A stretch of DNA of 64,000 nt from Diabrotica undecimpunctata (taxonomy: Eukaryota; Arthropoda; Insecta; Coleoptera; Chrysomelidae). Positions within the stretch are counted from its first letter, which is position 1. Every line of letters begins with the position of its first letter. A program made the translations under genes and the position numbers. The notes below the pieces were generated by a model. It saw only the letters and a list, made by a program, of their open reading frames with translations, was not told the origin of the DNA and searched no databases. This document shows positions 1 to 11,973 of the stretch, in pieces. The stretch is from NCBI RefSeq assembly GCF_040954645.1, contig NC_092806.1, positions 30,591,644-30,655,643 of the forward strand, read 5' to 3'.

Positions 1-589
1 TTTCCGCGAACGGAATGAAAGTGTTACACTGACAATCACTGAGAAATGAAGTTAAATCAGATCCCGGACGGGGAGTTTTGTTTTGCCGGGAAAAGATAAT
101 CGAGGCTTGGGAGAAGGAATGCAGTCTTGTCTTGGCCTTTGACTGGTCTGAGTCTGGCATTTTAGCGATTAAAGTGGTACTGCCAAAGCCAGTACCATAG
201 ACTCCTGGATGAGACTTTCAGGGAGTCAAATTGAAAGAGACCTGCCATATTATCTTTTAGCCGGTATAGCAGGTCTTACTGATTATTTTTTTAATTTTTT
301 TGTTATTTATTTTTTTTTTATTCAGCGTATGGATTTTAACGGTACGATAAATACACATAGACAAATACTAAAATAAAATGAAACTAAATATTAATGTTGT
401 TACCCATTGGCACCCACCATTTCTGATGGGCCAATGTATAAGCTTTGAATGACCTATTAGAAACGGTATCCAAACGGTAGGAAAACGATCCATCAGAAAA
501 CGTGGATACCAATGGGTATATATAACTACTTCCAAAAGTTGGGAGCCAATGTAGAACAATAAAACTCGCAACTCACAACTTTCTTTGGG
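1..589. other. AT-rich intergenic sequence, no gene seen
   Basis: No coding region is recognisable. The only structure seen is a weak inverted repeat: tacccattgg near 400 is matched by ccaatgggta near 510. This could be the hairpin of a small degenerate transposon. Confidence 0.5.
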
Positions 590-1130
590 AGCCAGTTGTT
601 AGGCCTCGTTTAGCTTAGTCTCTCAAATGTGAGAACATATTATCTTAGAAGTTTATCTGAAAAATGGGTTTGGCTGGGACAAATAAACCAAGGCATTAAT
701 TAATTATATTTATTATGCATAAAAAAAATATAAAAATTGAAATTTTAATATTAAATTAAAATCAACAGAGCAAATCTTGCCTATAGCTTTACATAAAAAC
801 ATTTTTAAATGATACTTATGGCTTCTGATGTTGTCTTTGAGTAGTTAGACAGGATTGTATAATGTAGTGGTTAGTTGCAGATGTAGCTGAATCTATATCT
901 TATAGATACTTTTATGTTTGATCTTCAGATGGCTATTGAGTTCTGAGTAGCAGCTGCAGTTATTATTGCGTGGTCGTCCATGTGCTATGGAGAGTCTTTA
1001 ACAAAGCTCAGAAAGATTTACCCATGTGGTTTCGATATGTCCTACCAAGAGGTGAGCCAGAAAAATTAATAAGGTCAAAAAACTAGAAAAATTAACCTTG
1101 TGTTAGCAACTGTCTATGTTCTAAAATATT
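590..1130. repeat. Divergent dispersed repeat, copy 1
   Basis: This stretch shares ordered blocks with 24600-25090 in the same orientation. The blocks are an agtctctcaa block, a catatttatt-like block, a gcctaaagctttaca-like block followed by aacTgatacttatgg, and cagctgcagtt. Spacing is similar in both copies. No open reading frame is present. It is an old non-coding repeat family of unknown class. Confidence 0.5.
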
Positions 1131-1689
1131 TCCTTGTCATATGAAGATTGAAAGTAATTACAATTTTAAATAGCAATAAGCAGATTGGCAAGAATAAAAT
1201 GAATATAATTATTATTAAATGAATTAGTTAAATTATATTAAAGATACTAACTGAATCTGGATTGAAAAGAAGCACGTGGGTTGATGTTAGATATGTATAA
1301 AAGGTCAAGTTATAAAAAGACAGATATAAGAAAAATTTATTAACTAGAAATGTAAGTACTCACCCTACAAAAGACTTAACGATATAAAATGATTTTTAAA
1401 CTGAAGAATATCTTTTTATAGATGAAGAATATTTACAAAAAAAATAGTCCCTTTCTATTTTGAAGTACAGATCTTATATCTATCATCTCATAGAAAATTT
1501 TAGGGTCTGAATAAAGGGATTAAATTAGATCACAGAATATTTATCAAATAGAAAGTTGATCGAAGGGTTTAGCGCAAATATTTTTAGAATAAAAATAGCA
1601 AATTGAAAGAGACATGTCAATTAAATGAATAAAATCGAAAAAAACTTAAATAAAATCATTATTTAAAGAAAAATAACAAACATGTGACG

Positions 1690-1870
1690 TTTATAACGTT
1701 ACAATGTCTAATTTAGAGAACCATTCAATTGCTTCTGGGGAACATTCCACAAAGCCTTGGAGGTATTTCCACGATAGGCACGATTTCAGCAGTTTGAAAC
1801 ACAGTGGTTTATGGTCCGTCTAGATGATCCGCAATCGCACTTTGGATCCTCCGCATGGCCCTATTTGAAC
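1690..1870 (-). pseudogene. LINE C-terminal zinc-knuckle remnant
   Basis: Read on the minus strand across two frames, this shows a CDCGSS..TINHCVSNC-like cysteine/histidine cluster and then SPEAIEWFSKLDI before a stop. That is the usual tail after the RT of APE-type LINEs (C-x-C...H....C, then a short xxWxxxLDI end). It is frameshifted, and the rest of the element is absent. It could only be a fossil. Confidence 0.4.
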
Positions 1871-1949
1871 AGCAACACATTTATCATGTCCCGTACATAT
1901 GCAATTAAGCCTCGCCCAGGTAGGTCAGGGCGGATTTGATCTGAATGAA

Positions 1950-2645
1950 ACCTTGAGTTGAAGAGTACAGCTTTATGCAACTTTTGTATTTTGCTGCAAA
2001 TAAAATCAGTTTTTATAAGGTTGTTAAATAAATAAACGTTTCGCAATTTTTCCCTTTTTTACGATTCTCATGAGATCAATAAAATGTATTACTTTCATTG
2101 ACCAGTGACTATGGAATTTCCATTTTTAGAGCCTAATCTTTCAAACCTATAGCCTGCACTTTCGGTTTTGCGTTTTGGCAAAACGTTCTTAAACACTGCT
2201 TTATTTCGATGACACAAGTAGGTTTTTTGAAAATACATAACTTCACCTACAAATTTATCCCAATACCGACTTCGTGGAGGTTTTTCTGTGACTGTGACAA
2301 ACGTGATCGTTTTTACGTGTACGTGATCGTTTGTCATGCGAAAGTTTAAAATTTTCGTTTTTTAGGCATGTTTCAAATGCCTCATATACGTTGCCAAAAC
2401 TCAAAATCGAAATTTCATGCTATAGGTTTTAAAGATTAGGCGCTAGCAATAAAAATTCCACTACGACGCGACGGGTCAAAGGAATTGATAAATTTTAATT
2501 GATCTCATGAGAATCATAAAAAATGGCAGAAATCGCGCAACATTTATTTATTGATCAGATTTATAGAAACTGATTTCATTTGCGGTAAAATGCAACAATT
2601 GCATACAAAAGCTGCACTCTTTACCTTTAAAACGCCTTTTTACTT
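1950..2645. repeat. Foldback element with ~250-bp imperfect inverted arms
   Basis: The left arm (about 1958-2200) reappears reverse-complemented at about 2385-2640. Shared blocks include gattctcatgagatcaat, gcctaatctt..aaacctatagc and the acttttgtattttgc / gcaaaatgcaacaattg region. About 190 bp separates the arms. No transposase is seen. This looks like a MITE or foldback transposon, or an old inverted duplication. Confidence 0.65.
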
Positions 2646-2649
2646 TTGT

Positions 2650-4420
2650 CGATAGCACACTCTGATTATAAGATATCGAATTTTTACCGTCGAGTTGATA
2701 CAAATTTTATTTAAAATTGATTTCGCGCTTAACTGAAATTCAACATCGCTGGTCGCTCCAATCGTTTTTTCTGAGAGAACTGTTCATTTTACACAAAAAA
2801 TGCTAATAAACGTTTTTATTTAAATTATCTCAGCTACATTTTTTATTTAGAATATTTTTTTCTACGGCGTACATATTCATGGTAAATCGATTTTCCCCTG
2901 TGAGGAGGGGTTTTAGGGGGTAGCGGGGAGGTATGGGTGGTAAACTTTATTAAATATTTTTTGAGGTCCTAAAATTGACCTTGTCAGAAAAACTCAGCTT
3001 GTTTGTATGATTTTTATAGCTCAAATTCCTGGCGACTGGACTATTAAGCAAAAGTTTTTTTAAAAATCGTTGTATCTCCTTTTTTAAATTATAACAGCGT
3101 TATGTCTTTAATTTACTGCTTTTTATTAAGAATTGTATACATATTTTCTACGTTTCTTCATTTCCTTTGTTCTAAAATCTTTTTCTGGCAATTTAATATG
3201 TCCTTGACAACGTTTTGTCGAGGTGAGTTAACATTTTTCATTTTTAATTATAATTTTCTGAAAATTTCCTGTGATGATTTGGGTCTTAATGGCATATATT
3301 TAAATATTATTTTTGCAAACAATAATTGTTCCCAAAGCTCTGTGCAGTTCAGATCAATAGCTATTTGATTTTACTTTTTCTTCTCATGAACCTCTTTATT
3401 TATATAAACTATTTATTAGAAAAGGAGATGCAATTACACAAATTAGCAGTAATCAAATCATTTTTATGTGCGATATTGAGAACTATTTGTATTTTTTTTG
3501 TCTTCTGATATTCACCTAATTTCAGGCAATTTTTTTCATGTACATATAAGTTTAGCACTTTTTTCACAACTTGTTTAATGTATAAAATTTTGTAGTGGCC
3601 TATAACATTCACGGAGAAACGAGATCCAACTAAAAGCTGAAATTTATTCAGACTAGAATGTGTAAAAGTACAAGAAAACCTAGAGAATGATAATCATGCT
3701 CTCTTCAGCACTTACTGAGTTTCATTGTAGTTTTTCTGAGTAATTTTCGGTATTTTCTCTTTATCTTCGGAAGTAATAAGTGTATCGAGATCGAATTTCA
3801 TATTGTCTGGATGAGAGGATTTCATATTGCCCCACGAGAAGTTAAGAAATATATGGTTAATCCTGGCCAAACCCAGCTAACGAAAGAAACCTAATAAAAC
3901 CTGGGTATAGTCTGATATCTGGAGTTTAAGCTATCCTCAAGCTAAGCTATTTCTACGCGGTCATTCTCTCTTCATAGAATCGTGATCGAGCATAAGCAAA
4001 ACATTCAAAAACACTTTTTTTACTAACATACCACAGCAAATATTAATATAACTGTAGACGGAAAAACAACTGGAAGAAATTAAACAATTTTATTAACAAA
4101 GAAGCATAGTGGACAGCGCAGAAGGAATTGACAACAATATACTAACAATAATAGGCAAATATTTAACAGTCTTAACAAGATATTGTGATGTTACGGTCAA
4201 TAATTGGTTAAAATAGTTCAAACAGTTTTAAACAAATAATTCTGATTCATATGATTGTTTTCTGGAAATTTTCATTTCTTATCTTTTCTTAACAAGACAA
4301 GAATCTATGGGAAAAACAATCCAACAGCAAATGAAAGTGGATATACCATATCTTTAAAAAGCTAAACAACATTTACCACACTCTCCGTTTCTTTGTTAAG
4401 TCTTTTTTACTTATTTCACA
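2650..4420. other. AT-rich stretch, nothing recognised
   Basis: Only short open frames rich in Phe, Ile and Leu occur here, as expected from AT-rich noncoding DNA. No family motif, RNA gene or clear repeat was seen. Confidence 0.5.
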
Positions 4421-4474
4421 TACTTCCTTAGCTGCATCCAATAGATAGTAGATAAAACAGTTCTAGATAGTAAA

Positions 4475-4600
4475 ATGCAGGGCGCAAGAAGAAAAGAAAG
4501 GCCACGAAAAAGATGGGAGGATGAAGTAGCAGCAGACGCGCAAATGGAGAACTGTAGCACCATTGGAGAGAGAGAGAGGGGGGGGGGGGGGATGTTCCCC
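4475..4600 (+). pseudogene. LINE C-terminal tail fragment plus poly-G tract
   Basis: A short plus-strand frame reads GARRKERPRKRWEDEV, the basic 'RG(R)PRKRWEDEV' motif near the end of many RTE/Jockey-type RT proteins. It is followed by a (GA)n tract and a 14-base G run at 4578-4591, probably a simple-repeat tail. The body of the element is missing. Confidence 0.45.
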
Positions 4601-4839
4601 TTAAAGTGGGGTTCTGCGGTGTGGGGCTTTTCCCCGTATAGTGATAAAAGTTCATAAGTGCATAAATAAAGCGCTTGTATTAACCTATATTAATATTCTA
4701 GTGTGACAAAAATAAAAAAAATATTTCTGAAAAAGTACCTATGCATATTGCAGTACATAGTAAAACTAGTCAGATCCTCTGTGAAATAACTTTTTATTTT
4801 TTCTTAATCCTTAACTACCGCATAATCATTTGGCACCAT

Positions 4840-5565
4840 TATTGATTCAGTGCCCTGCAGTAAGTTACCAATGTGTTCTTCTTGGACAGTAACCTCCAGC
4901 TTGAAAAAAAATCTTACTCAGCACTTCTATCATGAATAGAATAATCGGCATCGGATTCCGAAGAGGATTGTTTTTTAGAGTCCTTCTTTTTTTTGGATTA
5001 TAGTAGGACACATTTGTAGTTTGTCACATTTTGTTTTAAACGTTTTTGTCTTTTCAAAGTTTGTGTTGTCTTATCAGCTAGTTGCTTTTCCTCTTCAGGT
5101 ACTTCCTCTTCCAAACGCTTTTTCGTAGGTGTTGAAGTCAGGAATTGTGATTTCAATACCATTTTAATACGCTTTTTTTTAATTTTTATTTTGATAAAGG
5201 AATTATATCTTTGAGAGTTGATACTTAAGTTTGAAAAGAAAAATCGTCTTCCCTCGTAAAGGGTGTAATTTTATGTTGGTACTTCTGTAATATATCGTCA
5301 TCTACTTCAGAGGCAAGTAAACCTGAAATGGACGGTTCATCATAAAGAATATATTCTGAAACAAAAGGTAGATCTTCGAACTGATTTTCGTTAATACCAA
5401 ATATCAACTGTTGATCATCATCACGTGGATCTTCATCCGGTGGTTGATCTGTAACTTCGGATAGTAGGAAAACAACATCTGATAAAATATTTATGTTAAA
5501 GGGATAGATCCCAATAGCGTGATAGGGTTGAACTGCATGTTCAAGAGTGCTCACTTTTTCAAATG
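4840..5565 (-). pseudogene. pogo/Tigger-like transposase C-terminus, decayed
   Basis: A minus-strand frame ending at 5225 contains AFEKVSTLEHAVQPYHAIGIYPFN followed by an acidic stretch. The 'A....GI.PFN...' block is the typical region after the DDE core in pogo/jerky-like transposases, where a C-terminal tail follows. Downstream on the same strand (5150-4840) are lysine/glutamate-rich and serine/aspartate-rich segments in shifting frames. The catalytic DDE core is not present. No TIR was identified. Confidence 0.5.
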
Positions 5566-5599
5566 CTATTTTAAACGTTTATATTATTAGGCTATGTCC

Positions 5600-7080
5600 A
5601 GGCATGCATGGATTTTCTTTTAATTATGCGATATTTCTCTTGTCAATGATCATAAAATTGATCTCGTTCTCAGTTTTTCCATTTGGGTTCTGCCACGTCC
5701 ATCTCCGATGTCCTTTTTTGTAGAAAAAGCTGTTCATTTGGAATAGATTTTTTTTCATCTGCCTATAGATTCGTTTTAATCATATCTTAATTCGTGCAAA
5801 ATATTATTTATTATGACTAAAAATAATTTAAGGCTTAAAATGGAGCACTGAGGAATTCCATTTTCTAGAAACATTATGGTAAATGATTTGCTCTAACTTG
5901 AATTGGTCAAACTTTGAAATTTTATATAAAAACTAGTGTGACCCTAAACTTTCCATTGTTTTATTGTTTTTAGAATATATTTAGAATATATGAAGACATC
6001 TAGCAGTTTTTAGTTACGTAGAAATGATTCATAAATTTCAGACTGCAGCATTAAGAGACTGTCAGTAGTGAATTTGCCTTTACGCAAACTACATTAAAGA
6101 TAGGATAGTAATTCCTATTTTTTAAATTCCACATCAGTCTACCATTTACCACCTTTATCAGTTTTCACATACTACATGTTAAAGAGACTGGACGATATAA
6201 TGTGGGGTCGTCTTTCGGTCTGTTGGGTTCATGAACTGGGCCAATAATTAAATTGCACTTTGGAAAACATGATTTAAGAGAAAATTAGGTTAACTGGGTC
6301 TGGAAGTATGAGTTAAGCTAAGCCAGAAAGATTTTCTAAGAAAAGAGATGAGATGTCTTTTGAGTCAGAATTGTTTTTTTAGGCTATTTAGTGTCATAAA
6401 GTTCTTGCAGAGTAGTTTCTGCTTTTATCAATATATTTTTGTTAAATTTATTTTCAGTATTTAACATGTTATGATTAAAATCTCTGTTTAAATAATATTT
6501 TGTTTGCTTCAAAGGTATTTATGCATTTGTTTCACGAGATATTGTCTTGTAGACATCTTTTAATAAATTAATTAAAATTGATATTCAGCATTCTTTACCT
6601 TGGCGATTACAATATTTATACAATATATCAATTTTAGAACTACAAATATAATGTATCATTATTTTCATATCTGAATATATTATAAAAAATTTTATCTGCG
6701 CAAAAGGAAAAGCCCTTTTAATCTATTTTTCGTTTACTTAAATGCATTCATCACTTAAGAACCATTTTCCCTTCCTTTTAGCAAATTTATTGTCTTGAAA
6801 GGCGCATTTATCCGGCGTATATGAATTTCAAAGTATAATAATTTCATAATGTTATTCTCACTGAATAATGTATTCAAATGAAGTGGAGCTGCTTGAGAGA
6901 CAAGTGGAATATCGTGGATTTTGATAATTAAATTTTCAGGGAATTTCAAATGCCAACCATGTTAAAATCAATGCCATACTAGCATAGTTTTGTTTGTTTG
7001 GTTGTTTATTATGATGCATTTATAAGTATACAAATGTTTCATGTAAAACACAGAAAATTGTTAAAATCATTGATAATAGC
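5600..7080. other. AT-rich stretch, nothing recognised
   Basis: No gene, RNA or repeat structure was recognised. Short frames only. Confidence 0.5.
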
Positions 7081-7105
7081 ATTGTTTGAGAATGCTATTC
7101 TATAT

Positions 7106-7266
<161 letters not shown>

Positions 7267-7585
7267 AAACAAACAACCAGTTTATTAGGGCTGCAGTCAG
7301 AAGGTTGGCCGGGAACTTAAAGAAACACTCTTTTGACTTTTTTTCTAGCTTTCGGAATTGTTTTATTCCTTTTTCAAGAAGCTGTAATATAAATAAAAAG
7401 AATATTTTAATATTTACAAAATATCACAATTCATCAGTGTAACTTACTAAACGTTGAAATTATTTATAATAAGCTTTGACCCTCAATATTATTAACACAA
7501 ACATAAAATAATGGACAAAATACATTCTAAAATTTTAGTAAGGATAATTCGCGAGGAACCGCAAAGTGGGCGACACCTGGTGGTA

Positions 7586-8359
7586 GATTTCAAAAGCATG
7601 CACTTCGGGAAAACCTTGAAATTGTCATTATTTTGTATACATATTAGCGACCGGTTTATATTGTAATTAACAATGACTTCGGCTTCAAAAAACTATTGCA
7701 GTGTTCCTCAATGTTCCTCCTATTATATTTCACAAAAAAAAATTCATATATAAGTTTCCGCTGGACGAGACTATGAGAAAAGTTTGGCAATTCATTTTGC
7801 GAATTGACAAACCTATAACCAAGTACATGACTGTGTGCAGTTTACATTTTACTGAGAACGATTACTTTCCAAGTGTTATATTTTAATATATTTATACTTA
7901 ATTTACTTTATAGTAACACCTGAAATTAAATTAAGAAGACTGAAGAAAAATGCTGTTCCATTAGCTAAATTGCCCCTACGGTCTCATGAAGTTATTAGTA
8001 GAAAACTTAAGGCGTAATTTACAAAATATAACGTGGCCAGCTCCAAAAACTGCCTCACCCTAAACTAAAGATCTCTGCCGATGCAACCATATAAATAATT
8101 AAGATAATGTAAATTTTACTTCCCGTGTTTCAGACATACTGTAGAAAAACAAATATTTAATTTTATTTTTATTCAGGTTTGGGATTCAATTACCTTATGT
8201 GTAAACTCGAATCACAAACAAATAAACTTTGAAGAACGTACGCAAACTTTTACTTTGGCAACACACACGTGTAAATGATTTATATTAAACGTTTTATAGC
8301 TTAGAGATCAAATGACAAAATGATTTGTTTTCCCGAAGTTATCGTCCATCTTTGAAATC
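7586..8359. repeat. Short inverted repeats flanking the THAP fragment
   Basis: gatttcaaa..acttcgggaaaac at 7586-7614 is mirrored as gttttcccgaagtt..tttgaaatc at 8327-8359. The pair encloses the THAP exons symmetrically, with the gene about 60-310 bp inside. They may be the ends of a THAP-encoding transposon. They do not resemble the Drosophila P-element termini I know. Confidence 0.45.
7673..8017 (+). pseudogene. THAP-domain gene fragment, frameshifted
   Basis: The frame from the ATG at 7673 begins with CSVPQC (the first zinc-ligand pair of a THAP domain). It shifts by one base at an A9 run near 7732, then continues YKFPLDETMRKVW ... VCSLHFTENDYFP, which carries the W and the final C-x2-H. 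A 41-bp intron (gt at 7873, ag at 7912-7913) would join this to RLKKNAVPLAKLP, matching the AVPxxxLP end of the domain. A stop follows at 8015-8017. THAP domains are C2CH zinc fingers that bind DNA in P-element-type transposases and in host regulators. Only the DNA-binding part is left. The intron call is inferred. Confidence 0.6.
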
Positions 8360-8634
8360 TTCAGCGCCCCCTGTTGGAATTGGATATTGCGAATAAAACT
8401 TTGTTTATTCTATGACATCTTTTGATTGTGTGTTTTAACTCTGATGCATAGAGAACAGAAAGAAAAAACAATAAGATTAAAATGTAATTAGGTGTTCTTA
8501 ATATTGTATTTCTTTTCAAAAATCAAGAGGCACATACTGGGTAATGTTTAATTTTTAAGCCTGTCTTAATGGTATGCAACCTGTTATGCACAAAGGTATA
8601 TTGTGAAGTCTATATGTAAAAGTAAATATTTGTT

Positions 8635-9290
8635 TTATTTTTGATGTTTTTCCAGTAAATAACAATAAATGTTGCTCAATTTATCTATGTCAGACTTTTT
8701 CTTTATGCAAGACGTACTAGATAAGTAACACATTTCCAAGAAAACACGTTTTGAATGTTTTTTTTTTGTCAAAATACAGGAATCTTCGAAATTAAACTCG
8801 TGTTTCAAAGTTGATGCGTGTTCTGTAAGTGCACATGCATTTATTTTATTGGTTTTTATGTCACTACGATGTGAGATCACCCTACTGTGGAAATTACGAG
8901 ATGATTCTCCGATGTATACGTTGTTACGATTTGTACACGGTATAGAATAACCAACACTTGACTCCTGTATTGTGAAGGGATCCTTTGTTTCTGTGTATAA
9001 CTTAGACACCGTTTTCACATTTCTTGTTGTAATTTTTAAGCCATTAACATTTTTGAAAATGTTAATTAGCTTAGGAGTCAGAACTGGAATGTAGGGTAAG
9101 GAACCAAAAGTTATTTTAGATGGTATTACTGATGTGTTGTATGTCAATGTCAATTGTCGGACCTCATTATTATGAAAATTTTGTTTGTCAGAAAATTGCA
9201 AAGGAAAAGAAGAACCGAAAATGAGTTTATTTAAAAGTCCCATGGGATAGGAGTTCTCTAGTAGTATATATCTGGATGTTTTCATAAGAA
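8635..9290 (-). pseudogene. Penelope-like element: RT thumb and GIY-YIG endonuclease
   Basis: The minus-strand frame ends at 8635. From about 9280 it reads SRYILLENSYPMGLLNKLIFG and later LPYIPVLTPKLINIFK, the RT thumb region. It then gives VGYSIPC....NVYIGESSRNFHSR with R and E residues further on (about 8960-8640), the GIY-YIG endonuclease of Penelope-like elements. The endonuclease end is intact to its stop. The RT palm that should precede it is missing, because at about 9290-9300 the DNA switches to an inverted copy. The open frame continues upstream to 9678 only by chance. Confidence 0.8.
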
Positions 9291-9299
9291 TTTTAACAT

Positions 9300-9960
9300 T
9301 CATAATTGACTCTAACACATTTTTGTTCAATTGTAATTGGTAATAATGGTTTTTTAAACAAATCTTTGGCACTCCAATGGGCAGCAAAATATCCCCCATA
9401 CTATGTAACTTTGTTTTGGATGAACTTGTAAAGAAAAGATACCGTTTCACATACCTTTTATTAAGCGATATGTAGATGATTTGATTTTCTCGGAGCCTGA
9501 AAATAAAGTAACTGATGTTTTTAAACACCTTTAACGCCCAATGTGAATACCTAAAGTTTACGGTTGAGAGGGAGGCTGATAGTATGATTCCTTTTTTGGA
9601 TATGTTTATCCATCGTGACAGTGATGGCTTGCTAAGGACGGAGTGATATCGTAAGCCTTGTTTTAGTAACCATTTCATAAATTTTCATTCTCAACATCCA
9701 TCTAAGATGAAAACAAATTTGGTTTTGGCCTTAAAAACTAGGGTTACTAACTTGTCGCACATCGAGTTCAGGGACAAGGGACTAAAAAGTTGAGATCTAT
9801 ACTACTAGAGAACTCCTATCCCATAGGGCTTTTAAATAAACTCATTTTCGGTTCTCCTTTTCCTTCGTAATTTTCTGACAAACAAATTTTTCATAATAAT
9901 GAGGTCCGACAATTAACATTGACATACAACACATCAGTAATACCATCCAAAAAAAACTTT
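9300..9960 (+). pseudogene. Penelope-like element RT palm, opposite orientation
   Basis: The plus strand encodes FFKQIFGTPMGSKISPILCN (GTPMGS at 9368-9385). After a frameshift comes FIKRYVDDLIFSEPENK, with the catalytic YVDD at 9469-9480. Then follow FTVEREADSMIPFLDMFIHR and SNHFINFHSQHPSKMK. These are RT motifs 4-7 and the thumb of a Penelope-like RT. At least three frameshifts or stops break it. Its 5' end abuts the minus-strand copy at about 9295, giving a head-to-head arrangement. Confidence 0.75.
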
Positions 9961-9987
9961 TGGTTTTTTACCCTACATTCCACGTTT

Positions 9988-10395
9988 CATAAATTTTCAT
10001 TCTCAATATCTATCTAAGATGAAAACAAATTTGGTTTTGGCCTTAAAAACTAGGGTTACCAACTTGTCGCACATCGAGTTCAGGAACAAGGGACTAAAAA
10101 AGTTGAGATCTATATTACTAGAGAACTCCCATTCCATAGGGCTTTTAAATAAACTCATTTTCGGTTCTCCTTTTCCTTCGTAATTTTCTGACAAACAAAT
10201 TTTTCATAATAATGAGGTTCGACAATTAACATTGACATACAACACATCAGTAATACCATCTAAAAAAACTTTTGGTCTCTTACCCTACATTCCAGTTCTG
10301 ACACCTAAGCTAATTAACATTTTCAAAAATGGTAATGGCTTAAAAATTACAACTAGGAAAGGAATGTGAAAACGGTATCTAAGTTATACACCTTT
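9988..10395 (+). pseudogene. Tandem second copy of Penelope RT thumb
   Basis: The sequence from cataaattttcattctcaa (9988) repeats 9676-9960 almost base for base. It then continues further into LPYIPVLTPKLINIFK and KITTRK, matching the minus-strand copy at about 9000-9080. Partial tandem copies are characteristic of Penelope elements (pseudo-LTRs). This copy stops at about 10395, before the endonuclease. Confidence 0.75.
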
Positions 10396-10399
10396 AGGT

Positions 10400-11265
10400 T
10401 GGTCATAGTTAATTATAAGCAAAATAATAATAAAACAAATCTTATTAACAAAGTAAAGTAAAATAAAACTAAACATGTAGTCGAGAGGTTCTTCTTGGAG
10501 TGTGGTTTCGAGAATCTTAGATATCAGTCACTAAAGAAAGAATCGCATCCTAAGACAAGATACACATGTGTATCTTTCCTCAACATATAGTGTGATAAGT
10601 AATATTTTATTTTAATTAATTTTTTTTGCCTAGTCTGTCAAACTTAATATCCGGTTTCCTCCAGTCTGTCAATTCTTAACACATTTTATCACATCCGTTA
10701 CTTATGTTCTAACGCTACGCCCCTGAATATATTCTCAATATCAAAAATCGTTCTTTTTTCAAAAATATTGCCCATTGTTTTGAAGTATATGAGTTTTTTG
10801 TTCACGAAGGGTAAAAAAAATTAAAAAGGCAATATAAATTTGGTCTTTTATACTGCTACAATCTGCTACAAATTAAAAAATGATTCTATCTGACTAGCTC
10901 AGAGTTTTATGTCTCGATATGTTATAAAACGTCCATATGTACGGAAAGTTTTACGAACTAGATTTCCTAGACTTAAATTTGAACTTAAATGTGGGTTTCG
11001 TGAACCATTAAAATAGAATGAAGTCGATAAGCTTGTAAAATTTGCTACATTTTAAAACTAAATTACCATGAAGTTTGTTTAGTTATATCATGTTCTTTCC
11101 TTTTTATGTAGGTGTTCAATTTATTAAAAATTTAAACATTCTTCCTTTTCTTTTGGTTTTAAAAAATATATGTATCTACTAAGGTCAACATCTTTGTGTG
11201 CTGAAAACATTTTTAGTTCCATATTTTTTACATATTTCATGAATATTACATATCGTGACCAATTC
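10400..11265. other. AT-rich stretch, nothing recognised
   Basis: No gene or repeat was recognised between the Penelope remnant and the next microsatellite. Confidence 0.5.

Positions 11266-11269
<4 letters not shown>

Positions 11270-11356
<87 letters not shown>
11270..11356. repeat. (AT)n microsatellite at a LINE 3' end
   Basis: About 85 bp of AT repeats directly follow, in minus-strand sense, the last codons of the LINE fragment at 11360-11565 (..GVNDGEWD). Simple repeats at the 3' terminus are common in RTE-like LINEs, so this tract is probably the expanded tail. Confidence 0.9.
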
Positions 11357-11358
<2 letters not shown>

Positions 11359-11359
11359 A

Positions 11360-11565
11360 TTCTCCATCGTTTACGCCTCTCTTATTCATGGTGTCGTCTA
11401 CTTCGTTCTTCCAGGATTTTCGGAGTCGCCCTCTTTTCCTCCTTTCTATGGGGCTCCATTCGGTTATTCTCCATACATACATGTCCATACCACTTTAGTC
11501 TTTTTAGTTTTATATATGTTAGTATGTATGTTTCTATTGATGTTCTTTGCTTTATTTCGTCATTA
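11360..11565 (-). pseudogene. LINE RT 3' part, separated by an LTR insertion
   Basis: The minus strand reads TYIKLKRLKWYGHV, then in a shifted frame EWSPIERRKRGRLRKSWKNEV..NKRGVNDGEWD. This is the C-terminal tail of an APE-type LINE RT. It continues the reading frame left at 17183 once the LTR element and one 'atta' target copy are removed. The two pieces were therefore one element before the LTR insertion. Confidence 0.8.
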
Positions 11566-11973
11566 TGTAACGGGATTTAATTAAGCATCAGATTCAAGTA
11601 ATCTTTTTAATAACGTGACACACATTTGCCAAAATATATTATTTGTTTTGAAAATATCGGTGTAACTGGAACGCGCTCTGACCTAGTGAAATTTGCAATG
11701 TAATCAAAAGCTTATTAAATAATGTGTACAAACTAAACAAGTAAAAACAATAATATATCAACAAGCGCACGGGAGGTAAATAGCTGGAAATCACGGGATT
11801 AGTATTATTATCAATATAGTTAAGAATGAAGAATCAAGAGAACGGTCTAAGTTAGTCAACGTCAACTGAGTACTATTTAGTATTGTACTTGATTCTAATA
11901 AACTAAACTATGAGTATCTAGTGTTTTAAATAAATATACCACACGAGACGATAAGTGATGATTATTTATTACA
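11566..11973 (+). repeat. 5' LTR
   Basis: TGTAA...TTACA terminal inverted repeat. Identical by eye to the 3' LTR up to acacgagac, then three substitutions and one indel in the final ~25 bp. The 3' end meets TGGCGATCC, a plausible tRNA primer site. Confidence 0.92.

Noticed and set aside
8440..8470. Hammerhead in the Penelope 3' region (ctgatgcat...gaaag)
   Set aside because: The core reads CUGAUGC, not CUGAUGA, and no stem I/II pairing can be drawn.
8960..9678. The 347-codon minus-strand frame read as one protein
   Set aside because: Only the part below about 9290 matches Penelope. The upstream part is the antisense of the inverted RT copy.
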